64,000 nucleotides of DNA from Chitinophagaceae bacterium (GCA_016715365.1 JADKAM010000003.1:310001-374000); one strand, 5' to 3'. Counted from the stretch's first letter, positions 1-9,747 are shown. Numbers and translations: made by a program. The notes: generated by a model not told the origin, from the letters alone.

Positions 1-3000
1 ACACCATTCGCATCATTAATTTTATAGCGGTTGAGTTTGTAAGTTACCGGCCGCAACTGGTTGATGAAACTCAATCCCGGTACATTGTCCTGTACATTTT
101 CTTTAAAACGGCCGTCCGAAATATTGGTCCAGTTTTGATAACCACCAATGGAACCCACAAAAACATTTCCAATACGCACCATATCACTTCCGGTACCGGT
201 TGCATCAATACCCAGGCAGGTAACATTAAACCTGTTGTTTGCGTTTGGCCCTGTATTATACCCCACGGCTGTATTATAAGCCCCCGTTGTATTTATGGTA
301 AGCGAGTTGGCACCAACAACTGTATTTTGAAAGCCAACTGTATTATTTGTAAGTGCATTATATCCTACAGCTGTATTTACATTTCCGTCTTGATTATTAT
401 AAAGCGCATTCTTACCCATAGCTGTATTCTCACTGCCAACCCCGTTGTTATTTAGTGCGTAAGCGCCATCTGCGGTATTGCTGTTACCTGTTGAGTTATT
501 GGTGAGCGCCCAATATCCACTGGCGGTATTTTCATATCCCAGGCTGTTTACGCTTAAAGCAAACATGCCATGTGCAGCATTATGGTAGCCATCTGTGTTT
601 GAATATAAAGCTCCATGACCAGTGGCCGTATTATCTTCTCCTGTTGTATTTGAATACAGGGCTTCTTTACCGGTGGCCGTATTTCCGTTGGCGGTTGTAT
701 TGGAGTAAAGTGCAAAGACGCCGGTAGCTGTATTTTGGCTTCCACTTGTGTTGGCTCGCAATGCCTGGTAACCACTTGCGGTATTATTAAATCCGGCGGT
801 ATTTAAATAAAGTGCCTGGTAACCATGTGCGGCATTACCCTCCCCGCTATTATTTGAATATAGCGCCTGGTAACCTGTTGCCGTATTATCGTTTCCGAAA
901 GTATTTGAATAAAGAGATTGATGGCCATTGGCAACATTGCGGTCTCCGGTTGTATTACTGTACATCGATTGGTAACCATTTGCTGTATTCTCGAAACCAT
1001 TGGTATTAGAATATAGCGATTCTACTCCAGCAGAAACATTTCGGTACCCTGCAGTATTGGTATATAACGCATTTTTCCCCAATGCTGTATTCTCACTTCC
1101 GTTTATATTGGAATAAAGCGCCCTTACACCATTGGCGGTATTACCTATTCCGGATGTGCTGCCACCCATAGCGAATGCCCCTGTGGCTGTATTGTCAAAA
1201 CCGTTGCTACTTAAAAGTGCGTTACTGCCAACAGCAGTATTATTGTCTCCCGGTATCGTAGTACTTAAAGCATTATATCCCACGGCAGTATTATCACTTG
1301 AATTGGTATTGTTTTGTAAGGCTTGATAGCCTACTGCTGTATTATAAAATCCCTGTGTATTTGCATACAAAGATTTATAGCCTACTGCGGTACTTCCATC
1401 CCGGCTAACACTGGAATACAAAGACTGGTAACCAAGTGCTGTATTTGAGTTTCCTGTTGTGTTGAAAAAAAGTGATTGATACCCCGCAGAAACATTATTT
1501 GCTCCCTGTGTATTTGTAAACATGGCCTGTTTTCCAACAGCCGTATTTTCATTCCCGTTTTGATTGCCATACAGGGCTCTTACACCGGTGGCTGTATTGC
1601 CAAAACCTATCACATTTGTTTGCATCGCAAATGTGCCGATTGCGGTATTCTCAAATCCTCCGGTATTATTTAAAAGAGCCTGGGAGCCAACGCCTGTATT
1701 GTGACTGGCACTGCTGTTGGCTTTTAAAACTGAGTAACCAACAGCAGTATTATAACTACCCGTGCTTACAAACAGTGATTGGTATCCAAATGCCGAATTG
1801 CCGGTAGCACTTGTATTTTCTGAAAGCGCCTGATAACCAAAAGCTGTACTGCCATCGGTTACGTTTTTTTGAAGTGATTGATAACCTGCTGCCGTGTTGC
1901 CTAACCCGTTAATATTGTTCAAAAGCGATTGAAAGCCATAAGCAGTATTATAACTGCCCCCTTGATTATTGAGTAGTGCATAAGTACCGGTTGCAGTATT
2001 TTCATTTCCCAAAGTATTTAAATTCAGCGCCCTGGCTCCGATTGCGGTATTCTTTGATCCCGACTGGTTTAAAGCAAGCGCCGAAGTGCCCATGGCGGTA
2101 TTAAATGACCCACTGCTGTTGGCACGTAATGCTGCATAACCCATGGCGCTGTTATCGCCACCGGTGTTTAGGTAAAGTGCCTGGTAACCGAAGGCGGAAT
2201 TGTATGGAACAGCTCCGTTAGTATAAAGTGACTGATAACCAAAAGCCGTATTGCCATCTGTTGTGTTATTGTACAGTGATTGATATCCGGCAGCGGTATT
2301 TGCATTTCCTGCTGCATTACCCAACAACGATTGATAACCTGCTGCCGTGTTTCCCTCTCCGCTAACATTATTTAACAGCGACTGAAATCCATAGGCGGCG
2401 TTAAAACTGCCTGATTGATTACTGCGCATGGCATTAGTACCGGTTGCAGTATTTTCAGACCCCGAAGTATTTACATTCATTGCACTGGCCCCGATGGCAG
2501 TATTTTTTGAACCCAGCTGGTTTAAGGTAAGTGCAAAAGTGCCCATGGCGGTATTGAATGACCCACCGGTATTGGCACTTAATGCCGCATAACCCATGGC
2601 ACTGTTATCGCCACCGGTGTTTTGGTAAAGCGCCTGGTAACCAAAGGCGGAATTGTATGGAACGGATCCGTTTTCATAAAGCGATTGGTAACCAAAAGCC
2701 GTGTTGCCATCTGCTGTGTTTTTGTACATTGACTGATAGCCGGCGGCAGTATTTCCATTTCCGGCTGTATTAGTTAACAGCGATTGAAAACCAACGGCTG
2801 TATTACCTGTACCGGTTGTATTTGCCAACAGTGTTTTTTCTCCAAAGCCTGCATTCTTAAGGGTAACATCTATTTTTCCGGCATTGTTATTATTCACTTT
2901 AAAAACCAGGCTAACGCTATCGGTAGTGCCAATAAAATTGATGCCGGCAGTAGTGCCGCTGTTTCCTGTAAGGCTCCAGCTGTTGCCCGGCGTAACAGCA

Positions 3001-3320
3001 TCAATTATTTTTACCCATTGTGTACCACTGTAATAATAATATCCGGCGCCGCTGCCACCCGCAATGGCTGCATTGGTATTATAAATCAACAGGCTGGTTG
3101 CCGGGGCTACAATTGTTGCTACATCTGTAATGCCGGTTAAACTTACCCTGGGTATCAACATGCCTTTATTTACACTACTAACATCCAGGAGTGCAGAACT
3201 ATGGGCAGTTGCACCCGTTGTGTTTACCGACAGACTTTGAGCTGCTGTATTAAAAGCACTTAACATAGTACAAACAATGATAAGATTGCTTTTGATCTGT
3301 TTCAATTTAGAGATTTTCAT
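1..3320 (-). CDS. Repeat-rich exported protein with C-terminal S74/tail-fibre chaperone-like domain (partial, 3' end outside window)
   Basis: The reading frame is open from the ATG at 3320 to the window edge (about 1106 codons), and the C-terminus lies outside. Residues 1-28 form a signal peptide ending AFNTAAQ. Next comes a segment with SSALLDVSSVNKGMLIPR, typical of Bacteroidota tail-fibre-domain proteins. From about residue 164 to 1020 there are roughly fifty 17-residue units of the form YxNTxGxxNTAxGYQ(S/A)L. Near residue 1066 the motif SDGRFKENV appears, followed by NQLRPVTYKLN. This matches the start of the S74/endosialidase-type intramolecular chaperone domain, where the Ser of SD is the self-cleavage residue in phage proteins. 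The repeats resemble head repeats of trimeric adhesins, so a trimeric surface fibre is likely; that is inference. Several plus-strand ORFs here are only shadows of the repeats. Confidence 0.88.
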   Translation of the reverse strand, partial: MKISKLKQIKSNLIIVCTMLSAFNTAAQSLSVNTTGATAHSSALLDVSSVNKGMLIPRVSLTGITDVATIVAPATSLLIYNTNAAIAGGSGAGYYYYSGTQWVKIIDAVTPGNSWSLTGNSGTTAGINFIGTTDSVSLVFKVNNNNAGKIDVTLKNAGFGEKTLLANTTGTGNTAVGFQSLLTNTAGNGNTAAGYQSMYKNTADGNTAFGYQSLYENGSVPYNSAFGYQALYQNTGGDNSAMGYAALSANTGGSFNTAMGTFALTLNQLGSKNTAIGASAMNVNTSGSENTATGTNAMRSNQSGSFNAAYGFQSLLNNVSGEGNTAAGYQSLLGNAAGNANTAAGYQSLYNNTTDGNTAFGYQSLYTNGAVPYNSAFGYQALYLNTGGDNSAMGYAALRANSSGSFNTAMGTSALALNQSGSKNTAIGARALNLNTLGNENTATGTYALLNNQGGSYNTAYGFQSLLNNINGLGNTAAGYQSLQKNVTDGSTAFGYQALSENTSATGNSAFGYQSLFVSTGSYNTAVGYSVLKANSSASHNTGVGSQALLNNTGGFENTAIGTFAMQTNVIGFGNTATGVRALYGNQNGNENTAVGKQAMFTNTQGANNVSAGYQSLFFNTTGNSNTALGYQSLYSSVSRDGSTAVGYKSLYANTQGFYNTAVGYQALQNNTNSSDNTAVGYNALSTTIPGDNNTAVGSNALLSSNGFDNTATGAFAMGGSTSGIGNTANGVRALYSNINGSENTALGKNALYTNTAGYRNVSAGVESLYSNTNGFENTANGYQSMYSNTTGDRNVANGHQSLYSNTFGNDNTATGYQALYSNNSGEGNAAHGYQALYLNTAGFNNTASGYQALRANTSGSQNTATGVFALYSNTTANGNTATGKEALYSNTTGEDNTATGHGALYSNTDGYHNAAHGMFALSVNSLGYENTASGYWALTNNSTGNSNTADGAYALNNNGVGSENTAMGKNALYNNQDGNVNTAVGYNALTNNTVGFQNTVVGANSLTINTTGAYNTAVGYNTGPNANNRFNVTCLGIDATGTGSDMVRIGNVFVGSIGGYQNWTNISDGRFKENVQDNVPGLSFINQLRPVTYKLNRYKINDANG
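2195..3100 (-). repeat. 453-bp in-frame higher-order duplication inside the repeat protein
   Basis: Nine consecutive 17-residue-type units form a block that occurs twice at exactly 453 bases (151 codons). For example, the stretch encoding VPYNSAFGYQALY begins its cggaattg at 2648 and again at 2195. Both copies contain one 16-residue unit (NTADGNTAFGYQSL versus NTTDGNTAFGYQSL), which shows block duplication rather than independent unit gain. The outer limits given are approximate. Confidence 0.7.
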
Positions 3321-3461
3321 ACTGTGGTATTTTGCAATTAATTTATCTGGAAATGTGTAAATAAAGATATTAAAAATTTTCAACCCTCATGTATCCCCTA
3401 AAAACAGTATTGTAAAAGCTACAAATGAAAATTGAAACAGGAAAACTGTTCAATAAAATAA

Positions 3462-3492
3462 ATGCACCGTACTGAAAAATCAGACGGTGCAT
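3462..3492 (-). terminator. Hairpin terminator downstream of the MoxR-like ATPase
   Basis: The arms atgcaccgt and acggtgcat enclose a further ctga/tcag pairing with an A-rich loop. On the minus strand the stem is followed by a T-rich tract. It lies about 40 bases after the ATPase stop codon. Confidence 0.55.
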
Positions 3493-3529
3493 CAAGGAGT
3501 TGTTTTATGTTTAATATTATCCTGTAAGC

Positions 3530-5056
3530 CTAATTAAAATCATCTTCATTAAAATCATCCTCACTAAAATGCTGGGTGCCGATGTTGAGCATACTGCCCA
3601 TCAGATCTTTAAACTCAATTTTTCCTTCCAGTATTTTTTTGCTGATCAATGAATGGGCTGCCAGACCATGCAACACAAATTCCATCAGTAAAGCATTTTC
3701 TTTATCATTGGCTGCTTTAAAATATTTTTTTACCAAGGCATGAAGACCATCTACCTTGTACAGCAACTGCACTTTGTCTTCATCTTTTGTTTCAAAAAAA
3801 TTATTAAGAGAATTACCGGCATCAAACCAGCGGGTGATGGCCTTGTATGGATTTTCTTCCGGTGCCGCTTCTTTGCTTTTTTTCTTTTTTAAAGTATCAG
3901 GATTTGGAAAGTACTGACCAAATTGTGTGCGGATAGAACGCTCCAGTAAATTAAATGCAACCTGGTAAGGGCCTTCCTGCTCACCTTCATACACCAGTTC
4001 TATTTTACCGGTTATGGAGGGAATGATGCCGATCAGATCGCTCAGCCAAACCTGGGTTTCGGTTTCATCGTTAATTAAAGCTCTTCTTTCTGCAGCACTG
4101 ATGGCATTTTCATAAGCACTGATACTGAGCCTGGCACTTACACCACTTTTTTTATCAACCAGTTCACTGCCACGGGCTTCAAAAGCAACCTGTTCAATCA
4201 AACGTTTTATCAAATCACTCACTTTTACTCTTGTCTGCTGTGCTTCATTTATAGCTGCTTCCTGTTCTGTTATTTCCAAAGCCGTTTCCAGTGTTTTTGG
4301 ATAGTGTGTTAATATCTGGCTCTCAATTCTGTCTTTAAGCGGTGTAACAATGCTGCCACGGTTTGTATAATCTTCGGGGTTGGCGGTGAACACAAATAAT
4401 ACATCCAGCGGCAATCTTAATTTGAATCCACGAATTTGAAGATCACCTTCTTCTAAAATATTAAATAATGATACCTGTATCCTTGCCTGCAGATCGGGCA
4501 GTTCATTAATTACAAAAATGCAGCGGTTGCTTCGGGGGATGATACCGTAATGTAAAACCCTTTCATCCGCAAAACTAAGTTTAAGGTTAGCCGCTTTTAT
4601 AGGATCAATATCACCAATCAGATCGGCAACACTAACATCGGGCGTTGCCAGTTTTTCACCATAGCGCTGACTTCGGTGCAGCCAGGCAATAGGCGTGTCC
4701 TCAGCTTTTTCCTCAATCAAATCCAATGCATAGCGTGATATGGGCTGCAGCGGATCATCATTGATCTCACTGCCTGCAACAACAGGAATATATTCATCCA
4801 GCAGATCGATCATTTGCCTGGCCATGCGTGTTTTTGCCTGTCCACGTAAACCCAAAAACAAAATATTATGTTGTGATAATAAAGCCCTTTCCGTATCCGG
4901 TATCACCGAATCTTCGTAACCCAAAATACCGGGAAAAGGATTTTCTTTTGCCTGAATTTTTTTGATAAGATTTTCACGTATTTCCTGTTTGATGCTTTTT
5001 GAAATGTAGCCGCTGTTCTTTAATTCACCTAAGGTTTTGATTTTTGTGCTATCCAT
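3530..5056 (-). CDS. MoxR/Mg-chelatase-like AAA+ ATPase
   Basis: This 508-residue protein belongs to the AAA+ group that works with VWA-domain partners. Such pairs remodel or mature other proteins, often by metal insertion; the substrate here is unknown. The nucleotide-binding loop is GLRGQAKT (residues 69-76), with Ala where the second P-loop Gly normally stands. The Walker B-like strand reads IFVINELPDL (180-189), with Asn in place of the usual Asp before Glu. Sensor-1-like FTANPEDY (223-230) and LKDRIESQI (from 240) follow. From memory, the INELPDL form is typical of this subfamily. The C-terminus is a short acidic duplication of EDDFN. The VWA gene lies 107 bases upstream on the same strand, so co-expression is likely. 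Confidence 0.85.
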   Translation of the reverse strand: MDSTKIKTLGELKNSGYISKSIKQEIRENLIKKIQAKENPFPGILGYEDSVIPDTERALLSQHNILFLGLRGQAKTRMARQMIDLLDEYIPVVAGSEINDDPLQPISRYALDLIEEKAEDTPIAWLHRSQRYGEKLATPDVSVADLIGDIDPIKAANLKLSFADERVLHYGIIPRSNRCIFVINELPDLQARIQVSLFNILEEGDLQIRGFKLRLPLDVLFVFTANPEDYTNRGSIVTPLKDRIESQILTHYPKTLETALEITEQEAAINEAQQTRVKVSDLIKRLIEQVAFEARGSELVDKKSGVSARLSISAYENAISAAERRALINDETETQVWLSDLIGIIPSITGKIELVYEGEQEGPYQVAFNLLERSIRTQFGQYFPNPDTLKKKKSKEAAPEENPYKAITRWFDAGNSLNNFFETKDEDKVQLLYKVDGLHALVKKYFKAANDKENALLMEFVLHGLAAHSLISKKILEGKIEFKDLMGSMLNIGTQHFSEDDFNEDDFN

Positions 5057-5097
5057 TTTTTGTTTTTATATAACCTGATTAATTGTGTTATTATTTT

Positions 5098-5157
5098 TCA
5101 CGCAGAAGCGCTAAGTAAATAAGCCGCAAAACGTTGCTCCTTTGCGGCTTTGCGTGA
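5098..5157. repeat. CGCAAAG-family intergenic inverted repeat
   Basis: The outer arms tcacgca/tgcgtga and inner arms aagccgcaaa/tttgcggctt can form a long hairpin. It sits between the VWA and ATPase genes. Related CGCAAAG-rich elements occur at 25850, 37936, 59102 and 61722. Confidence 0.65.
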
Positions 5158-5163
5158 TTGTTT

Positions 5164-6261
5164 TCAGTACACCGTCTTCCTCTTCCCGCTCTCAAAATCT
5201 TTAAATATAAATGCACCCAGTTTATCCAATCCTGCAAAGAAGGCTTTGCCATTATTGGTTTCAGTAAATTCCTGCACAAATTTTTGTAAATAAGGATCAG
5301 TTGCTATCATGAATGTTGTAATGGGTATCTTTAGTTTTTTACATTGTGTGGCTAAACTCATACACCGGTTCAATATCTTCCTGTCTACACCCCAACTGTT
5401 TTTATAATAACGTGTACCTACTTTTAAACAGGTTGGCTTGCCATCGGTTATCATAAATATCTGTTTGTTGGGATTACGACGGCGGCGCAAAATATCCATC
5501 GCCAGCTCAAGCCCGGCCACGGTATTGGTATGATAAGGCCCAACCTGCAAATAGGGCAGGTCTTTAATTTCAATAGGCCAGGCATCGTTGCCAAATACTA
5601 CAATATCCAATGTGTCTTTGGGGTATTTGGTTTGAATGAGTTCACTCAACGCCATCGCTACTTTTTTTGCCGGCGTAATTCTGTCCTCACCATATAATAT
5701 CATCGAGTGAGAAATATCGATCATTAAAACAGTGGATGTCTGCGATTTAAAATCGGTCTCCCGTATTTCCAGGTCATCTTCCTGCATTTTAAAACTATCA
5801 ATACCATGATTGATCTGTGCATTGCGGATGCTGTTGGTAAAATCTATCTGCTCCATGGTATCGCCAAACTGAAAGGGCCTGGTCTCGGGATTGATTTCAT
5901 CGCCGCCACCGGGTTTAAAAGTCTGGTGATTGCCGGATTTTGTTTTCTTCAGCTTGCCAAAAATTTCTTCCAGGCTTTTTTTACGAATACCCTGTTCGGT
6001 TTTGGAAGTAATTTTTATTTCACCTTTTTCATTCTTATCATCAATGTATCCTTTGGCTTTCAGGTCTTCAATAAAATCACCAATGCCATATTCATTGCTG
6101 GTGAGTTTGTATTCTTTATCCAGTTCATTCATCCATTGCATGGCTTCATTAAAATCGCCATTGGTATAGGTGAGCAATTGTAAAAAAAGATTCAGCAAAG
6201 TCTCAAAAGGAGATTTGCCGTTTGTATTGGGGTCGAATTTTGAAAAGTTAAATCCTAACAA
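5164..6261 (-). CDS. VWA-domain protein, partner of the adjacent AAA+ ATPase
   Basis: This protein has 365 residues. The N-terminal 175 residues are a helical region without a recognised domain. A von Willebrand A domain follows, with an intact metal-ion adhesion site: D182-x-S184-x-S186 in MIDISHSM, a Thr in YHTNTVAG, and an Asp in FMITDGKPT. No signal peptide or membrane segment is visible, so it is probably cytoplasmic. The gene lies immediately upstream of the MoxR-like ATPase on the same strand, the usual ATPase-VWA pairing. By analogy with BchI/BchD and MoxR/VWA pairs, the VWA protein would recruit substrate to the ATPase. What it acts on cannot be deduced from the neighbours. Confidence 0.85.
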   Translation of the reverse strand: MLGFNFSKFDPNTNGKSPFETLLNLFLQLLTYTNGDFNEAMQWMNELDKEYKLTSNEYGIGDFIEDLKAKGYIDDKNEKGEIKITSKTEQGIRKKSLEEIFGKLKKTKSGNHQTFKPGGGDEINPETRPFQFGDTMEQIDFTNSIRNAQINHGIDSFKMQEDDLEIRETDFKSQTSTVLMIDISHSMILYGEDRITPAKKVAMALSELIQTKYPKDTLDIVVFGNDAWPIEIKDLPYLQVGPYHTNTVAGLELAMDILRRRRNPNKQIFMITDGKPTCLKVGTRYYKNSWGVDRKILNRCMSLATQCKKLKIPITTFMIATDPYLQKFVQEFTETNNGKAFFAGLDKLGAFIFKDFESGKRKTVY

Positions 6262-6349
6262 GGTAAAAAGTTGAAGTAGTGCTGAATCTGTTTAATCTAT
6301 ATCTAAATTACGAAACATTTAAGTGTATTGATTTGTTCAGATGTTAAAT

Positions 6350-6381
6350 AAAAAAATCCCCCCGGTTATCCGGAGGGATTT
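6350..6381 (-). terminator. Rho-independent terminator after the DUF2723 gene
   Basis: On the minus strand the stem aatccctccgg/ccggggggatt (one wobble) has an ATAA loop and is followed by a run of seven T. It is 28 bases past the DUF2723 stop codon and ahead of the VWA gene, separating the two transcripts. Confidence 0.75.
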
Positions 6382-6408
6382 ATAATTTTTAAACCATTTC
6401 TTCGGTCA

Positions 6409-9400
6409 TTATTTCGGTGTATCTGCTGGTTTAGCAGGATCGGTTTGTATTGCACCCGGCAATTCTTTCGTTCCCGGTTGTGCCTTGTACTGTTGTTCCA
6501 GCTGCATAATACGCATCAGGAACTGCTCAGCAGCATTTTTGTCGCCACCTCTTCTGCCTGACTGATCTGCAAGGAAATCAAATGAACCGGCTTTGTTCTC
6601 ATCAAGCGAATTATAATAACTAAGCTGCTGTTCAAGATCTTTCTTCAGGCTTTTGGTTATTTTAGCAGCCAGCACAGTATCTTCTGCAGCGTAAGATGCC
6701 TGTAACATCAGCAAAGAAATATAATTCTGCTGCTGGTTACGGCTTACCATACCGTAAGGGAAATTTTCTTCCAGCATCATTTTATCGGCTTTGTTCAGCA
6801 TTTTCCGGGCTTCTTCTTTATTTTTTTCTGCCAATGACATAGCTGCTGTAGCATAAGCCATACGGATGCTGTTTAAATGACGACGGTTCTCTTCGTCAAA
6901 ATATACGCCTGGTTTATCTGCATTTCCAGAGGCAAATTTGGTCATCATCTTATCATATACCCAGGGGTCGTTCACCTGGCTGTTTTCAACAGGTACCAGG
7001 CGATAAGTAAGGCCATCCTGGCGTATGTAGTTTTGAAAGCCCAATCCCCCTGCTTCCTGCGATGTAAAGTAAATGGGGCGTTTCCATTTATTTGCTGCAA
7101 TGATGTTTAAGATGGCCGCATCGTTCTTGAACAATACAGTTTTTGGAATCTGAAAAACAACCTGCGAAACCACACTGTCGGTAGCATTAACGGTTCCGTT
7201 CTGACGCACAAAATTTGCATCAACCGGGATAGAAACCAGTTTGGATGGGAATATATTAATGTTCCTTTCATCTCTTCCTGTTTCACCTTTAGCGGGGTCA
7301 TCGCTTCCGGCAAAATCTTTCATCATGGTGTACAGGTCCATGGGTTGAGCCGGATCACCGGTGATACCTGCTTTAGCTCTGTATTTGTTGAGGAAAGCCG
7401 GATTGTTTCCGTATATACCTTCGGGAGAATAAATGATATCACGGTTGGCACCTTCAATTTGTGCAGCCGACCAGATAGCATCAATAGGATCGCTGTCGTT
7501 AAGTTTATAGCGTAGCTGGTTAATATACCAATCCGTACCCAACAGGCTGGAATTTATAACACGTATATCTTTACGGATACCCTGTACTTCCTGTGCATAC
7601 CAAAGCGGGTAAGTATCATTATCACCAAAAGTTATCAGTATAGCATTGGGTGCACAACTTTCCAGGTAATCAATGGCAAGGTCACGTGCCAGTGTTTTAT
7701 TGCTGCGGTCATGATCGTCCCATTCCTGGCTGGCCATTAAAACAGGCACTGCCAGCAAACACAAGACACCTGCGGTTAAGCCGGCAACCATCCTGTTTTT
7801 TATAAATGCGGTAAATAATTCCTTTACATATAAAACACCCAGGCCAATCCAGATGGCGAAGGCATAAAAGGATCCTACAAAAGCATAATCACGTTCACGT
7901 GGCTGATTACCGGCCTGGTTTAAATAAAACACAATGGCCAAACCTGTAAAGAAGAAAAGCAGTCCAACAATCAAACCATCTCTTCTGTCTTTCATAACCT
8001 GGAAAACCAAACCAAGCAAACCTAAAATTAAAGGCAGCGCAAATAATTTATTATTGGCTTTGTTATTTTTTAAACTGTCTGGCAGCATCTTTTGATCACC
8101 CAGTCGCCAGTTATCATAAAATCCTATTCCGGTTTTCCAGTTACCGTCTCTTACATTACTCATGTTTGTACCCTGTATATCATTTTGCTTGCCGGCAAAA
8201 TTCCACATGAAATACCGGAAATACATCCAGCCAACCTGGTAAGCCATGGCAAATTGTATATTTTCTCCAACGGTAGGAGCCCTTTCCCAATTACCTTCCT
8301 GGTCTTTGCCAATCTGCATCCATCCGGCATAATAATCGGCATGGCCCTGGTCGTTGCTTTGGTCCCACATGCGTGGAAACAAATGCATATCAGCAGGGGC
8401 ATAAACATACTCTACTTTCTGGCCGTTCTTTTCGTATTTGCCATTACTCTTAATGTAGGTTTCCGTTACTTTGGTATCAGTATACTGTGCGGTAAAATCC
8501 TGCCCGTATAAAATTGGCCAGTCGCCATACTGCTCACGGCTTAAATAACCAACCAGACTCACCGGGTTATCTACATTAAACATATCAACCGAAGGATCGG
8601 CACTTGAACGCACCAATGTGGTGAAGTAGGTTGAATAACCCAGCAACATAAATACAAAGCTCCAGAGGCCCAGCTTCAGAAAATTCCAGTTTCTTTTAGA
8701 AGCTATTTTTAATCCGAAGAAGATCAAAAATCCAATAAAAATAAAGAAGAAAACAAAGCCTGAATAATAAGGCAGGCCAAAACTATTTACGAATAAGATA
8801 TCAAAATTACCTGCACCTTTAATGGTCCAAACTACTACTGCTTTTTGTACAAGGCCGGTGATGCCGCAACCAATCAAAAACGCCCAGAATGTTCCCATTT
8901 TGGTGATCTTCTCATAACGCTTGTAATAATAGATCATTACAATAGCCGGGATGGTTAACAGGTTCAGTAAGTGAACACCAATAGATAAACCCATCAGGTA
9001 AAATATCAGGATGATCCAACGATCGGCTTTTGTAAAATGGCCTTTGATGCCTTCTTTCTGTTCTGCATCTACACTCTGTTCCCATTTTAATATTCCCCAA
9101 AATACAACTGCTGTAAAGAAAGAAGATAAAGCATATACCTCGCCTTCAACAGCACTGTACCAGAAAGAATCTGAAAAAGTATACGCCAATGCGCCAACAA
9201 TACCGGCAGCCATTACGCCATAGATCTTTTCATTGGTTAATTCGGCACCGTCTTTTGTTACCAGCTTACGGGCAAAGTGTGTAATGCTCCAGAATAAGAA
9301 CAAAATGGTAAATCCGCTTGCCAATGCACTCATCAGGTTGATACCGGTTGCAGCATGAGCCGCATCAAAAGGCACCATAAACAAGCGGCCTATCAATACA

Positions 9401-9567
9401 AATAAAGGTGCCCCGGGTGGATGGGGAATTTGCAGTTTATAGGCGCTGGAAGCAAACTCGCCACAATCCCAAAGACTGCCTGTGGCTTCCATTGTCATAA
9501 TATACACGGCGCATGCAATAATGCAAACGATCCATCCGGTAATGTTGTTGATGCGTTTAAAGCTCAT
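6409..9567 (-). CDS. DUF2723 multi-spanning membrane protein, probable protein O-mannosyltransferase (TMEM260-like)
   Basis: This is a 1052-residue integral membrane protein. The N-terminus holds the DUF2723 signature: a first membrane helix, then GSLWDCGEFASSAYKLQIPH (D34 and E37 are the acidic pair), then PPGAPLF. About a dozen hydrophobic helices continue to about residue 620. A large extracytoplasmic C-terminal part follows, with DNDTYPLWYAQEV and helical repeats near the end. The vertebrate member TMEM260 is an O-mannosyltransferase, and Bacteroidota are known to O-glycosylate periplasmic and outer-membrane proteins, so a glycosyltransferase role is reasonable inference. It is monocistronic, with a terminator at 6350-6381. 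Confidence 0.85.
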   Translation of the reverse strand: MSFKRINNITGWIVCIIACAVYIMTMEATGSLWDCGEFASSAYKLQIPHPPGAPLFVLIGRLFMVPFDAAHAATGINLMSALASGFTILFLFWSITHFARKLVTKDGAELTNEKIYGVMAAGIVGALAYTFSDSFWYSAVEGEVYALSSFFTAVVFWGILKWEQSVDAEQKEGIKGHFTKADRWIILIFYLMGLSIGVHLLNLLTIPAIVMIYYYKRYEKITKMGTFWAFLIGCGITGLVQKAVVVWTIKGAGNFDILFVNSFGLPYYSGFVFFFIFIGFLIFFGLKIASKRNWNFLKLGLWSFVFMLLGYSTYFTTLVRSSADPSVDMFNVDNPVSLVGYLSREQYGDWPILYGQDFTAQYTDTKVTETYIKSNGKYEKNGQKVEYVYAPADMHLFPRMWDQSNDQGHADYYAGWMQIGKDQEGNWERAPTVGENIQFAMAYQVGWMYFRYFMWNFAGKQNDIQGTNMSNVRDGNWKTGIGFYDNWRLGDQKMLPDSLKNNKANNKLFALPLILGLLGLVFQVMKDRRDGLIVGLLFFFTGLAIVFYLNQAGNQPRERDYAFVGSFYAFAIWIGLGVLYVKELFTAFIKNRMVAGLTAGVLCLLAVPVLMASQEWDDHDRSNKTLARDLAIDYLESCAPNAILITFGDNDTYPLWYAQEVQGIRKDIRVINSSLLGTDWYINQLRYKLNDSDPIDAIWSAAQIEGANRDIIYSPEGIYGNNPAFLNKYRAKAGITGDPAQPMDLYTMMKDFAGSDDPAKGETGRDERNINIFPSKLVSIPVDANFVRQNGTVNATDSVVSQVVFQIPKTVLFKNDAAILNIIAANKWKRPIYFTSQEAGGLGFQNYIRQDGLTYRLVPVENSQVNDPWVYDKMMTKFASGNADKPGVYFDEENRRHLNSIRMAYATAAMSLAEKNKEEARKMLNKADKMMLEENFPYGMVSRNQQQNYISLLMLQASYAAEDTVLAAKITKSLKKDLEQQLSYYNSLDENKAGSFDFLADQSGRRGGDKNAAEQFLMRIMQLEQQYKAQPGTKELPGAIQTDPAKPADTPK

Positions 9568-9590
9568 AATATAATTTGGTTATAGGTTGG

Positions 9591-9598
9591 CAAATATA
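9591..9598 (-). promoter_or_regulatory. Candidate Bacteroidota -7 box for the DUF2723 gene
   Basis: The minus strand reads TATATTTG, matching TAnnTTTG, 24 bases before the ATG at 9567. I see no good -33 TTG at the expected distance, so this is tentative. Confidence 0.35.
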
Positions 9599-9747
9599 AA
9601 TTAGTTTGTGGTTAGAAGTTGGCCGTTTGTGGATTTTTTTAAAGCACTGGCCTTTACTTAACCTGGCGTGATGATGAGCGGAACATGTAGCCCACTTAGC
9701 CGGTTTCTTACTTCTCATAAAAAATAATCTTCTTTTTCAACCTTCGC

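Noticed and set aside
240..2830. Regularly spaced repeats suggesting a CRISPR-like array
   Set aside because: The period is 51 bases in frame, the units diverge gradually, and there are no unique spacers. It is a protein repeat.
135..3140. Many plus-strand and off-frame ORFs of 60-120 codons
   Set aside because: They follow the 51-base periodicity of the minus-strand repeat gene, have no protein-like features, and are shadows of it.
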